A stretch of 64,000 nt of DNA, from contig NZ_CP113056.1 in the NCBI RefSeq assembly GCF_026625645.1, positions 2,951,001 to 3,015,000 on the forward strand, given 5' to 3'. Source of the DNA: Ancylobacter sp. SL191 (GTDB lineage: Bacteria > Pseudomonadota > Alphaproteobacteria > Rhizobiales > Xanthobacteraceae). Below, in pieces: positions 45,767 through 54,239 of this stretch. The position numbers and the translations under genes were made by a program. Within the stretch, counting starts at the first letter, position 1, and each line of letters begins with the position of its first letter. The notes under the pieces are model-generated. The model had not been told where the DNA came from. It did not search any database and saw only the letters and a program-made list of their open reading frames with translations.

Positions 45767-46429
45767 ATGGCTGATTCTGAGATTAGCACGAGTCTGTCCC
45801 GGCCATCCCGGAGGGACGTTCTCTCGGCCGCCCTGCGGACTGTCGGTGGGACCTCTTTCAACAGCTCACCTGTGGCTCCGCCCGACGACGACGCTACGGA
45901 TGCGGCTGTCCTTGCATGGAAGGCGTGGCGCGCAGCGCATCGGCGCACACTCGCGCTGTGTCGGAAACAGCAAGCTCTGGAGTCCGAACTCGCGCGGACG
46001 ATCGGCTTTCCGCAGGCGGTTCTGGCTACAGCCGAACTGCCGTCACCGATGCGCATCAGCTCCTTACGGCAGTTCGATGAGCTTGCGGCCGATCTGCCGT
46101 CGCTTTGCACGCGGCGCGCCGAAGTCGCTGCAGTGCTGCGCGCGCACCAGCAGCGTTGGGACGACGCGGATCGCGCCATCGGGTACTCCGTCGCTCGGCA
46201 GCAAGAGGAGGTGGCTTCCGACGAAGAAGAGCGCCTGATGACGGGGCTTCTTGCAGCGGAGGCCGTGTCACTGCGCGGCCTCTCCACGAAGCTCGACGTG
46301 CTGATTGCCGTCGGCGCTGATGGCGCAGAGGGGCGGCATTTCCCGTGGCCGGAGCTGCGGCGCATTCGCAGGGATCTCGCGCGCTTGATGCAACTGCATC
46401 GTCACCATACTGTCAGCATCAATACTTGA
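45767..46429 (+). CDS. uncharacterised, largely helical protein
   Basis: 220 residues. A Ser/Pro-rich N-terminal 45 residues is followed by a long helical region with coiled-coil character (AWKAWRAAHRRTLALCRKQQALESELART, then ARQQEEVASDEEERLMTGLL). It has no signal peptide and no membrane segment. Similar orphan proteins occur in accessory regions of Hyphomicrobiales, but I know no function. It diverges from the XRE gene. Confidence 0.65.
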   Translation: MADSEISTSLSRPSRRDVLSAALRTVGGTSFNSSPVAPPDDDATDAAVLAWKAWRAAHRRTLALCRKQQALESELARTIGFPQAVLATAELPSPMRISSLRQFDELAADLPSLCTRRAEVAAVLRAHQQRWDDADRAIGYSVARQQEEVASDEEERLMTGLLAAEAVSLRGLSTKLDVLIAVGADGAEGRHFPWPELRRIRRDLARLMQLHRHHTVSINT

Positions 46430-46661
46430 CACGTTGCTCGTAAGGAGCCGGATAGCGCACAGAAGCAGAAGTTCGCTGCGGCGAGAACGAATGGCCGGCT
46501 TGGGGCCGGGAGCGGACTGTCCGCTATTGCGGACTTCGAACGAAGAGCGGACAGGTCGCCGATGAAAGTCGAGGCGGAAGGCCCGAACTGCGCCCCCAGC
46601 ATTGCGAGGACCGGGCAGAGAGCAGCGCTGGACCCATGCTCGCTCGTAACGGCTCTAAAGA
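46430..46661. other. intergenic sequence with repeated AGCGGAC words
   Basis: AGCGGAC at 46511-46517 is followed one base later by its inverse GTCCGCT at 46519-46525, and AGCGGAC occurs again at 46556-46562. The stretch resembles the degenerate gcggac-type intergenic repeats seen in many alphaproteobacteria. No gene is supported. Confidence 0.4.
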
Positions 46662-48278
46662 TCACCATGCGGTCGTGAGGCGGAGCTGAAAGATGTCAGC
46701 ACTGTCCTGTCGATCGGCGACTTCGGCCGCAAGCGGATGCCAGATATGCTGGTAGCTCGGGATCAAACGCACGGCAGGTGTGATGGCAAAATTGTAGAAC
46801 ACCTCCATCCCGCTCTCATCGTGGGCGGCGGCTTGCCCCTGTGAGATCGTCGCGATGCTGCTTTTCAGGTTGTCACTGATCTTATTGTAGTAAAGGCCGA
46901 TTCCGAAGCTGTCATATTCGCGCTGATCGAGCAGGCCATACGCGAACAGCGCCAGGCTGAAATCCTGGGTGATCGGGTTCGTTTCTTCGGGTGCATAGCC
47001 GACGCGCGCAAACGCCCCGATCCCGCGGATCGGTTCTCCAGTCTTCAATTTGCGGGCGACCGTTTCGGCATCGTCCTTCACAAACATATATTGCGAGACA
47101 TTGGCGAGCACGAACCAGCTGTCGTCCTTGAAATTGGCTGGCAGTCCCTCGCTGGAGGCAAGGCCGAGCAGGCTGCCGATCGCCTGCGTCGCCGCGGCTG
47201 GCGAACTCAGTCGGCCGAACGGGTCCTCCAGGTCGATCTTCGGCTTGTTGGACCAGTTGTAGGCGGGAGAGAACTGGCCGGGCAGACCGCCAATGTCATA
47301 GGATATGATCGCGGTCAGATAGATGTTGACCTTATCGAAGGAGTTGGGCTCGGCGATACTTGTCGCTTGCGTATAGGGATCGAGCACGCCGCCGGCGATC
47401 ACGAATTTCGGGCTGAACGCCCAGACTCCCAGCGCGCCGAGCGCGGTCGGGTTGTAGAAATTCGTGGTGATGGGGTTCTTGTTGAAATTGAAATTGGCGA
47501 AATAATATTTGAAGGCGTCGCCGAACGCGGTCTGGTCCGGGATGAACACGTCGCTGATCTTTCCGACCACGACGCTGGCCTGCTTGCTGAGCGCCTGCAC
47601 CAGGAAGTACTCGGAGAGCAGGAAGCTGTTGGACTCCATCGGACCCGGCAGCACGAGGCCGGTATATTGCGGAACGACCGTGCCGGCGGTGAATGTCGAT
47701 GCCGCTGTGTCGCCGAGGCGCGACTGCGCCGTGACATGAATCAAGCCACCGGACCACCAGCCGGCGCGGCCGGTGTCGATGTTGACTGAGACCTGGGTGT
47801 TCTGCACGAAGGCCTCACCGGTCTTGAGGCCGCCCGAAGTGACATTCTGATAGTAGCTGGTCGAATAGAGGTCGAAGAAAAAGCCGTGTCGGGCGAGTTC
47901 CGTGCGGGTTCCGCCCCAATCCCCGAGGAGCTGGGTGCGCTGCGCGATGTCGCCGGTCACCGTGCCCGGCAGGCCGAACACCGGCCCATTATTGAAATAG
48001 ACGAGCAGCCCCGGCGCCAGATTGGCCAGCGAGATATTGTCGGTCAGCACCGGCCCCCATGGCGCGGCAGGCGCAGCCTTGTTCGCAGTTGGGGCGGCTT
48101 CGGTCTTGCCTTTGGTCTTGTCGCCGGCTGTGCGCTTTACCACCGGCGGGGCATCGCGCGTCGTTGCGGGCTCGGCGCCGACATTGCCGAGCTGAACGAG
48201 ACCTTCATTGGCGCACGCCGCATCGGCGGCCACAAGGGCGGCCGCCACGTAGGCAGAGCGAAGCAGTTTGCAGGCCAT
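46662..48278 (-). CDS. OprB-type carbohydrate-selective outer-membrane porin
   Basis: 538 residues with a signal peptide (AYVAAALVAADAACA), a Lys/Ala/Pro-rich linker to about 75, and an OprB-like beta-barrel. LLGDWGGTRTELARHGFFFDLYSTSYYQNVTSGG is the family start, repeated amphipathic strands follow, and the protein ends in an aromatic-terminated strand (FQLRLTTAW), the outer-membrane assembly signal. OprB porins pass sugars and some aromatic acids. It is 104 bases downstream of the CoA transferase gene and probably in its operon. The start at 48278 gives the signal peptide; the open frame upstream overlaps the CoA transferase and is rejected. Confidence 0.9.
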   Translation of the reverse strand: MACKLLRSAYVAAALVAADAACANEGLVQLGNVGAEPATTRDAPPVVKRTAGDKTKGKTEAAPTANKAAPAAPWGPVLTDNISLANLAPGLLVYFNNGPVFGLPGTVTGDIAQRTQLLGDWGGTRTELARHGFFFDLYSTSYYQNVTSGGLKTGEAFVQNTQVSVNIDTGRAGWWSGGLIHVTAQSRLGDTAASTFTAGTVVPQYTGLVLPGPMESNSFLLSEYFLVQALSKQASVVVGKISDVFIPDQTAFGDAFKYYFANFNFNKNPITTNFYNPTALGALGVWAFSPKFVIAGGVLDPYTQATSIAEPNSFDKVNIYLTAIISYDIGGLPGQFSPAYNWSNKPKIDLEDPFGRLSSPAAATQAIGSLLGLASSEGLPANFKDDSWFVLANVSQYMFVKDDAETVARKLKTGEPIRGIGAFARVGYAPEETNPITQDFSLALFAYGLLDQREYDSFGIGLYYNKISDNLKSSIATISQGQAAAHDESGMEVFYNFAITPAVRLIPSYQHIWHPLAAEVADRQDSADIFQLRLTTAW

Positions 48279-48382
48279 GATCCGCTTTTCTCGCGTGTTC
48301 GAAAGGGGATGCGCTGCGCCAGGCGACATGCCCGACCGGTGGAAGTGCGGGTCACGGGTCACGCGGCGCCGGGATTGCCGCA

Positions 48383-49843
48383 TCACGCCGCCTCCGAGCG
48401 CCATTCCGGCTTGCTCGAGCCGCGCACCACGACGATCGGATCGGGCCAATAGCCGGGCGTTTCGGAGAACGTCACCGCCGGCGCCAAGCGATGCAGTTCG
48501 CCATAGGGCGTCGGGGCCGTCACCGTGTCGGGCGGCAGCAGCTGGTTCTGCTCGCCGGTCGCCGCGCGCGCGTCGCGGCTGAGCAGACCGAGGGTCGGAT
48601 ACCACATGGCGTTGCGGGTGAGGCAGATCTTGACGTGATAGGAGCCGCCCTCGCGGGCGCGCCGGATCAGCGCCGCAGTGACACCCGCAGCGCCCATGTA
48701 GCCTGCGATGTAATCATTCATCACGATGGTCGGCGGGAGCCGGGGGCGGTCCGGCGTTCCCTCTCGGAAAGTGAAGCCGCTGACGCACAGCGCCTCCATG
48801 TCGAAGCCGCCGCGATTGGCCCACGGCCCGTCATAGCCGTAGCAGCGGACCGAGCAGTAGATGATGCCGGGACGGCGCGAGGCCAGTTCCTGCGGAGAGA
48901 AGCCCAGATTGCTCAGGCAGCGACCGCGATAGCTGTCGACGAACACGTCGGCTCCGGCCGCGAGCGCATGGCCGCGCCGATTGCCGTCGGGCGATTTGAG
49001 ATCGAGCCAGGCAGAGCGATGGCCGGCGACGGGATCGATGGCCAGCAGCTCATGCTCGAATTCCTGCGGATGCGCGATCTGCAAGACATCGGCGCCCTGT
49101 TCTGCCAGGGTCCGCGACACCACATTGCCGGCGATCACATGCGTGGCCGACAACACCCGCAGCCCGGACAGCGGGCGGGCGGCCGGCGCGAACGGCTCGG
49201 GCGCGCTGTCGGCGATCTTCTCGATCTCGATCAGCGGCTTCGAGGCCAGCAGCTCGCCTTGCGGATGCCGCCGCCACTCCTCTTCGGACCGGCACATGGC
49301 GAAGATCATGTTGCGTTCGGCCGCGGCGTCGTCGAGGTCCTGGGCGTCCCATTTGAGGATCGCATTGGCGACGCTGGCACGCTCGTGTGAGCAGCGCAGC
49401 AGCGACAGCCACTCATTGGTCATGTGCGGATAGGCGCCCGTGGGCAGCACCCAGCGACCGTCCTTGGTGAGATACAAATCAAAGGCCAGCGGATTGCCGG
49501 CCGCGTAGGGCACTTGATAGGAATAGCCGTTCACTGTCGGCTTGAACCGGTACATCGGGTTGACGCCGTGGATCGCCTTGCGCAGGTCGATGGACAGGTC
49601 CTGCCCGCGTCCGGTCCGCATCGCCCAGACCGCGGCGGCACCGGCGGCCGCGCCCATCATGGGGATCGCCATGCAGGCTCCGATGCGATGCGGACTGTCG
49701 AAGATGGGATCGGCGCCCGCGAAACTGATCGTGCCGCCCGTCTGGTCGGGGGTTAGCCCGATGCCGGCAAGGAATTCGCCAAAGGCCGCGCCAATATCAA
49801 AAGCCTTGGTGGGCGCCGTCGCGGGATTCACGAATGTGTCCAC
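48383..49843 (-). CDS. class III (CaiB/BaiF) CoA transferase family protein, unusual domain order
   Basis: 486 residues. The second half (about 265 onward) is a normal family III start: PLSGLRVLSATHVIAGNVVSRTLAEQGADVLQI, LDLKSPDGNR, LASRRPGIIYCSVRCYGYDGPWANRGGFDMEA, with the catalytic Asp in GGFD. The first 230 residues instead resemble the middle and C-terminal part of the fold (MRTGRGQDLSIDLRKA, then a charged tail). The order is therefore C-terminal-type then N-terminal-type, as in tandem or permuted family members. It moves CoA between carboxylic acids; the substrate is unknown. The start is a GTG at 49843 with AGGA upstream. Confidence 0.85.
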   Translation of the reverse strand: MDTFVNPATAPTKAFDIGAAFGEFLAGIGLTPDQTGGTISFAGADPIFDSPHRIGACMAIPMMGAAAGAAAVWAMRTGRGQDLSIDLRKAIHGVNPMYRFKPTVNGYSYQVPYAAGNPLAFDLYLTKDGRWVLPTGAYPHMTNEWLSLLRCSHERASVANAILKWDAQDLDDAAAERNMIFAMCRSEEEWRRHPQGELLASKPLIEIEKIADSAPEPFAPAARPLSGLRVLSATHVIAGNVVSRTLAEQGADVLQIAHPQEFEHELLAIDPVAGHRSAWLDLKSPDGNRRGHALAAGADVFVDSYRGRCLSNLGFSPQELASRRPGIIYCSVRCYGYDGPWANRGGFDMEALCVSGFTFREGTPDRPRLPPTIVMNDYIAGYMGAAGVTAALIRRAREGGSYHVKICLTRNAMWYPTLGLLSRDARAATGEQNQLLPPDTVTAPTPYGELHRLAPAVTFSETPGYWPDPIVVVRGSSKPEWRSEAA

Positions 49844-49883
49844 GGTGGTGTCCTGTCTAAGATAAGAGGGCAGAGGAAGAGGC

Positions 49884-50285
49884 TCAGGTCGTCGGCAACC
49901 GCAGCTGCACCTGCAGGATTCGGCTCGCTGCACCGGCATGCCTCACCACGTTGTTGAAGAGCTGGCCGCGGGGGGTGATCGGTTGGTCGCCGTCTTTGAA
50001 GACACGGCCGATGCCGCCGCCGACCGGAGCCATCCAGCGGTCGCTGCCGTGGAACGACCCGTCCGCGGTCATCACCGGGCGCCACGAGAAGAGCGGGCCG
50101 CCTGCCGTGTTGTCTTTGACGAGAGGATGGAGGGCCTGCGGGTTCACGCGTGGCTCCTCACTGCCGGCCCACATGGCGTTGGCGAGAACGCCCGCCACCC
50201 AGGGCCCCGCACTCGTCACCGCTGCGAGCATCCCCAGCATGGCCAATGCGGATCCGCCCATATGACGAACATTCCCCCACCACAT
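49884..50285 (-). pseudogene. C-terminal remnant of an outer-membrane transporter-like protein (neuromedin-U-like family)
   Basis: About 134 residues are open. The last 100 resemble the end of a Hyphomicrobiales outer-membrane beta-barrel family of about 300 residues: GVLANAMWAG, NPQALHPLVKDN, SDRWMAPVGGGIGRVFKDGDQPI and FNNVVRHAGA. The first part (MWWGNVRHMGG) does not match, and no signal peptide is present, so the front two thirds are missing. It lies 41 bases upstream of the CoA transferase on the same strand. Confidence 0.55.
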
Positions 50286-50360
50286 GGCGACTGTTACCCC
50301 CTCGGCGCAGCCGGAAGTGGACACGGCGGCACAGCCACAGGCATCCGCTTGCCGCAAGGT

Positions 50361-50423
50361 CGGCCAAATGGCGTAAACGGATAAGGCGAGCGTCGGCCAA
50401 ACAGGGGTGACAAGCGGCCAAAT
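50361..50423. promoter_or_regulatory. three CGGCCAAA direct repeats upstream of the CoA transferase/porin cluster
   Basis: CGGCCAAAT occurs at 50361-50369 and 50415-50423 and CGGCCAAAC at 50394-50402, with start-to-start distances of 33 and 21 bases (about three and two helical turns). They lie between the AraC gene and the minus-strand cluster it probably controls. AraC proteins bind direct repeats with such spacing. This is a candidate operator. Confidence 0.45.
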
Positions 50424-50530
50424 GACTGTCGCGTGGCATCGCCTCCGCGATGGCCACGCTCACCGGAAGCCTCTCCATCGCCCGACGGCGCCCACGCATA
50501 GATCGCCAGCGTAAGACCCTAAAGGCTCAA

Positions 50531-50580
50531 ACCTCGGGCAGGAACTCGGGAAGGAACCTCGGGCAGGAGCCTCGGGCAGG
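50531..50580. repeat. four-copy imperfect tandem repeat (12-13 bp unit)
   Basis: Units are ACCTCGGGCAGGA (50531-50543), ACTCGGGAAGGA (50544-50555), ACCTCGGGCAGGA (50556-50568) and GCCTCGGGCAGG (50569-50580). It is intergenic, 37 bases downstream of the AraC stop. Confidence 0.85.
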
Positions 50581-50616
50581 TGTCTGGATGGAAAACGCTT
50601 CGGTGACGCCGCAGAA

Positions 50617-51648
50617 TTAAGCCCGGACTGCGCCTCTGAACTCGTTGGGTGTTGTCTTCGTCCAACGCTTGAACGCATAGCGGAATGCAGCGGGGTCACT
50701 GAAGCCCAGCAGAAACGCGATATTTTCGACGGTCAGTTGGGTGTCGCGCAGATATCTGACAGCGATCTGCGCGCGCAGATCGTCCAAAAGCTCGCGATAC
50801 GAGGTGTTTTCCTGCTGCAGCCGTCGGCGCAGCGTCCGCGTGCTGAGGCCGAGCTGGCCGGCCAGGGCATCGAAGGCAGGAGGGGATTCGAGGGTCGCGA
50901 GCAGGGCTTGCCGCACCCTGCCGGCGATGCCGGTATTCTGCTTCAACTCCGTCAGCAATTGATCGCAGATTTCGGTGACCTGCGCATAGGTGACCGAATT
51001 GCCGAGCGACGGCTTCTTGTCGAGCCAGTCGGCCGGGAACACCAGCTTGTTCTGCGGCTGCTCGTACAGCACCTCGCACCCGAATTTTTCGGCGTGTCGT
51101 GCGGCCCCTGGTGGCCTTGGGGACGCAAGCTGGACCTGCGTCGGATGAAAGTCCGCGCCCATCAGGTCGCGGTGCAGGCACAGATGAGCGCCGATCTGCA
51201 GGTCGATGATGAATCCATTCAAATCAGCGTCGATCTGCTTGAACGGAAGCACCGTCATGAGCCAGGCGGCCGCTGGCGGCTGCTCCTCGAACGCCACCGC
51301 CACCAAAGGCGCGGTCAACTGATGATACTGGACAGCGAAGCCGACGGTCTGTCGAAAGCAGATGCCGCTGAGCAACGCGAGGCCATAGATCCCGAAGGTC
51401 GAAACGTGAAACTTCGAGCCCACATCGAAGGCAAAGTTTGGGTTTTGGCTGCACTTCAGCGCATTTCTGTATGACTGGAGGATCTGGTTGACCGATATCT
51501 TAGTCAGAGGAGAAACCAGCTCTTCCTCGCTGATGCTGATTCCCGCCAGCGCCGCCTGCAGCGAAACGCCTTCGTCCTTCAGGGCATCGACAATCTTGCT
51601 GATCTTGACGACAGGAAACACCTTCTCGTTTGGGCCAATGTCAAACAT
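50617..51648 (-). CDS. AraC family transcriptional regulator (OruR/ArgR-like branch)
   Basis: 343 residues. The first 200 form the arabinose-binding-like effector domain of the branch that senses ligands with an N-terminal domain (GSKFHVSTFGIYGLALLSG). The C-terminal 100 residues are the double HTH of AraC (LGLSTRTLRRRLQQENTSYRELLDDLRAQIAVRYLRDTQLTVENIAFLLGFSDPAAFRYAFKRWTKTTPNEFR). It is upstream of the CoA transferase and porin genes on the same strand and is the likely activator of that cluster. Confidence 0.92.
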   Translation of the reverse strand: MFDIGPNEKVFPVVKISKIVDALKDEGVSLQAALAGISISEEELVSPLTKISVNQILQSYRNALKCSQNPNFAFDVGSKFHVSTFGIYGLALLSGICFRQTVGFAVQYHQLTAPLVAVAFEEQPPAAAWLMTVLPFKQIDADLNGFIIDLQIGAHLCLHRDLMGADFHPTQVQLASPRPPGAARHAEKFGCEVLYEQPQNKLVFPADWLDKKPSLGNSVTYAQVTEICDQLLTELKQNTGIAGRVRQALLATLESPPAFDALAGQLGLSTRTLRRRLQQENTSYRELLDDLRAQIAVRYLRDTQLTVENIAFLLGFSDPAAFRYAFKRWTKTTPNEFRGAVRA

Positions 51649-52629
51649 CCCTGCTCCATCGAGAAAAGGTGCGACTTCAAGATGTTATTGCCGGAAACAC
51701 GCCGGATATCGGCCACCGTGCGGCTGTGCTCATATACCGCGGCTGACCGCGTTTTGCCACCGGCCTCGATCGCTATCGGTAGCTGTCGCACGCGGCTCAC
51801 GGCCGAGGCTTCACCATTCGCTACAATCAGGGATGATGCATTGATGAAGCTGAATGCTTGTCCAGAAGATGATGTAAGAGGGAGAGGCGTGCGGGGCGTC
51901 GTTAGGCAAGCGCTCGGAAGTCGTTGGCGAAAGCTGTGGCTTGAGGGGCATGGCTATGCTGATCCGCAGCGGGCTGGCACTTGCCGCGCCGATAGCCACC
52001 AATATAACTAACCAGTTCTTCAGCAGCTGGCTGTTCCTGAGTGGCGATGTCACCGGATCAATCGCAATCTTGTCGACCTCCGAGGTGCCTGCGTTTCAAT
52101 AAAATGTGGGCAAAGTGGAACTGCCCTTTCCTAGGGCGTATGATTAAGCCCTAGGGCGCAACCCAAATCACCAAAGATGGGCTCGAATGTCCGGTTTCGG
52201 TAGCGGAACCGTTGTCAGCTTCGGGGGCGCTTTGCTGACAGACCGATCCGGGGCCGGAAGCGGAAAGTCCGGTTTTGGCTGCCGCCGTCCCGATAGCCGC
52301 CGTCTTGGAACCTCCCCTTAGCAACTTATGAAGCCGCCGCGAGCGCCTTCGAAAACACCATTAGATTCATCTCTCACACTGCAAAGCAGGTTGAGCGCGA
52401 AAGCGCTTCCTATGAACTCATGTCGTCACGCACGCGGTTGCATCTCTGTTCAGCCGGCCCAGGACGTCTCGCTCAGGGCCGGCCTGCCTGGCTTCTGTTC
52501 GTCCGCCCACTGGGCTGCGGTCACGCCGCGAGGCGCCCAACGCAGCGGGCCACCACCCGGCGCAACCGTGGGCGGCTCGCCGGGTAGTCGTCTTTCCGGG
52601 CGGTCATCTGCCGACCGGGCCGATGGCGA
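51649..52629. other. 981-base stretch without a supportable gene
   Basis: Frames of 60-200 codons exist on both strands but none shows codon preference, a good ribosome site or a family motif. A 50-codon frame at 51950-52102 (MAMLIRSGLALAAP...) is the best of them and is weak. Degenerate words such as GTCCGG and GGAAGCGGAA near 52190-52290 resemble the intergenic repeats at 46511-46562. A TAGGGCG direct repeat lies near 52130-52160. This is probably decayed accessory DNA. Confidence 0.5.
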
Positions 52630-53394
52630 TCAGGGAAGCAGGCCCCGGCGGCTGAAGCATTCTTCGATCTTGGTCACAACGGCCGCCGAACCTGTGAGCG
52701 GCCACTTGACCGGTTGCGTGCCCTTAATCTGGGTGGTCAGCAGTTTGCCGTTCCTGAGGGCGGCGACAAAGCGATCGTCGAGCCCCGCCTCGCCCGCGCC
52801 TTCAGCGGTAAAGCCGAACTGGGCATCCACGCGGCGTCCGTCGAGCGTGATAATGCCCCCCTCAAACCCTTCCGTCTGTTCAGCAGGGACTCGCAGTTCC
52901 CAGCCATACGTCTTCTTCTGAAGGATGAGGAAGCCGGCCGGAAGGCTGATCGACCCGGCACAGCCGACAAACTCCGACCCCGCATGCAGCGAGACGACCT
53001 CCCAGCCGCGAGTGGAGCCATAGGGCACCATTTCAAGATCGGCTGTCGGCTGTAAGCTCGGGTCGGCCGGCTCAGCGCCTGCCTTCATGCCGGGCTCGTC
53101 GGCGACAGGCTCGCAGGAGAACTCCTCGACGCCAACGAAAAGCTTCGGCCCGTCGCCTTCCGGCCAGAACTGCAATTCACGGCCGGGATTCACCCAGGCG
53201 CCCTTGCCATCGGGCACGAGCGGCGCGCTGAAGGTGCCATGAAAGTTGCCACTGCTGTTCTCTGGATGGGTCTCGACAACAAGGCCGAGATCGCCGCCGC
53301 ATTTGTAGAGAAGCTCGCCTTCCGCCCGCGCTGATCCAGCAGCGGCCACAAGTGCAACCATAACAAGAAGGAGTTTGATCAGGCGGGTGTCCAT
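52630..53394 (-). CDS. secreted protein of unknown function
   Basis: 254 residues. A clear signal peptide (LLLVMVALVAAAGSARA) is followed by a mature protein with Cys in YKCGGDLG, EFSCEPV, FVGCAGS and EECFSRR, which may form two disulfides. The C-terminal half (RVDAQFGFTAEGAGEAGLDDRFVAALRNGKLL) resembles periplasmic proteins that bind or inhibit other proteins, but no family is recognised with confidence. It diverges from the secreted protein at 53766. Confidence 0.7.
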   Translation of the reverse strand: MDTRLIKLLLVMVALVAAAGSARAEGELLYKCGGDLGLVVETHPENSSGNFHGTFSAPLVPDGKGAWVNPGRELQFWPEGDGPKLFVGVEEFSCEPVADEPGMKAGAEPADPSLQPTADLEMVPYGSTRGWEVVSLHAGSEFVGCAGSISLPAGFLILQKKTYGWELRVPAEQTEGFEGGIITLDGRRVDAQFGFTAEGAGEAGLDDRFVAALRNGKLLTTQIKGTQPVKWPLTGSAAVVTKIEECFSRRGLLP

Positions 53395-53664
53395 GGATTG
53401 TCCGGCCAAAGGGGAGGGAAGGAGGGAGCAGGCGTGGGCACGCATTCTGACGTTGCCTGGGCATAGACAGACCTTGCCGATCCACAGGCTCGGATCTGCC
53501 GATAGCTTTAGCTGCGAGACACTAGGCGCCGATTTTGCATGTCCCCTGATACCGTTCAAGGCTCGTTAGGCCGGGAATCCGTGGCAGACGTCGACCGGGG
53601 AGGCCGCGTCCCGCATTGCGGTAATACTTCGCTGTTTCGGTAGCCCCGGACGTCTGAAAGCCGC

Positions 53665-53692
53665 TTGACCGGGTTTTACGCAAAGGTATCGT
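53665..53692 (+). promoter_or_regulatory. sigma-70-like promoter for the secreted-protein gene at 53766
   Basis: TTGACC at 53665-53670 and TATCGT at 53687-53692 are separated by 16 bases, 73 bases before the next ATG. It lies in the 371-base divergent gap between two secreted-protein genes; the rest of the gap shows no gene. Confidence 0.4.
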
Positions 53693-53765
53693 GATGGCTG
53701 TAAGTCTATGAAGCTCCTTGAGCGGCCAGCCTTCGCGCGCGCCCTCCATCGCTGCGAAAGACATC

Positions 53766-54239
53766 ATGAACAAACCTGCACTTTTGGCGCTGGCCCTTGC
53801 CGCGTTCAGTCTTCACGGGGCTCCCGCACTCGCGGACGAGCGCGTCCTAGCCACTATCGGCGGATGGCGCGTCATTCTGAACCGTAACAATGACAACAGT
53901 TTCAACCGCTGCATCATTGAGACCAACCAGAATGGTCAGGTGCTGCGCGTAGCCCATAACGGCAAGGGCTCGGATTACAGCCTCTCGGTCCCGGCGCTGG
54001 GGCACAGGAACGGCGACGACGCGACCATCGGCTTCAACGACGAACAGCCGGAATATTTCCGCTTCGCGTCCGACCGGCAGCGCGCCTGGACATCGATGAG
54101 CTGGGACATGTCGCAGCTTTTCGAAACGGCCCGCACAATCGAAGTCTGGATCGGCAACCGTGAGCTCAAGTGGAATCTCCGCGACGCGCAGAAGGCGATA
54201 ATTCGCCTGACCGATTGCGTTAACGAGAATGCACAGTGA
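53766..54239 (+). CDS. secreted protein of unknown function
   Basis: 157 residues. A signal peptide (LLALALAAFSLHGAPALA) is followed by a compact mature domain with two Cys (in NRCIIETNQ and LTDCVNEN) that could be disulfide bonded. The sequence DERVLATIGGWRVILNRNNDNSFNRC suggests a beta-rich fold. No family is recognised. The start at 53766 gives the signal peptide, and the frame is open 16 codons upstream without a signal. Confidence 0.7.
   Translation: MNKPALLALALAAFSLHGAPALADERVLATIGGWRVILNRNNDNSFNRCIIETNQNGQVLRVAHNGKGSDYSLSVPALGHRNGDDATIGFNDEQPEYFRFASDRQRAWTSMSWDMSQLFETARTIEVWIGNRELKWNLRDAQKAIIRLTDCVNENAQ

Noticed and set aside
51950..52102. 50-codon frame with a hydrophobic middle
   Set aside because: The ribosome site is too close to the ATG and codon use is not distinctive; left inside the gene-free stretch.
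52328..52921. 197-codon frame on plus
   Set aside because: It overlaps the secreted-protein gene on the other strand, starts without a ribosome site, and has Ser/Arg/Pro-rich, motif-free translation.
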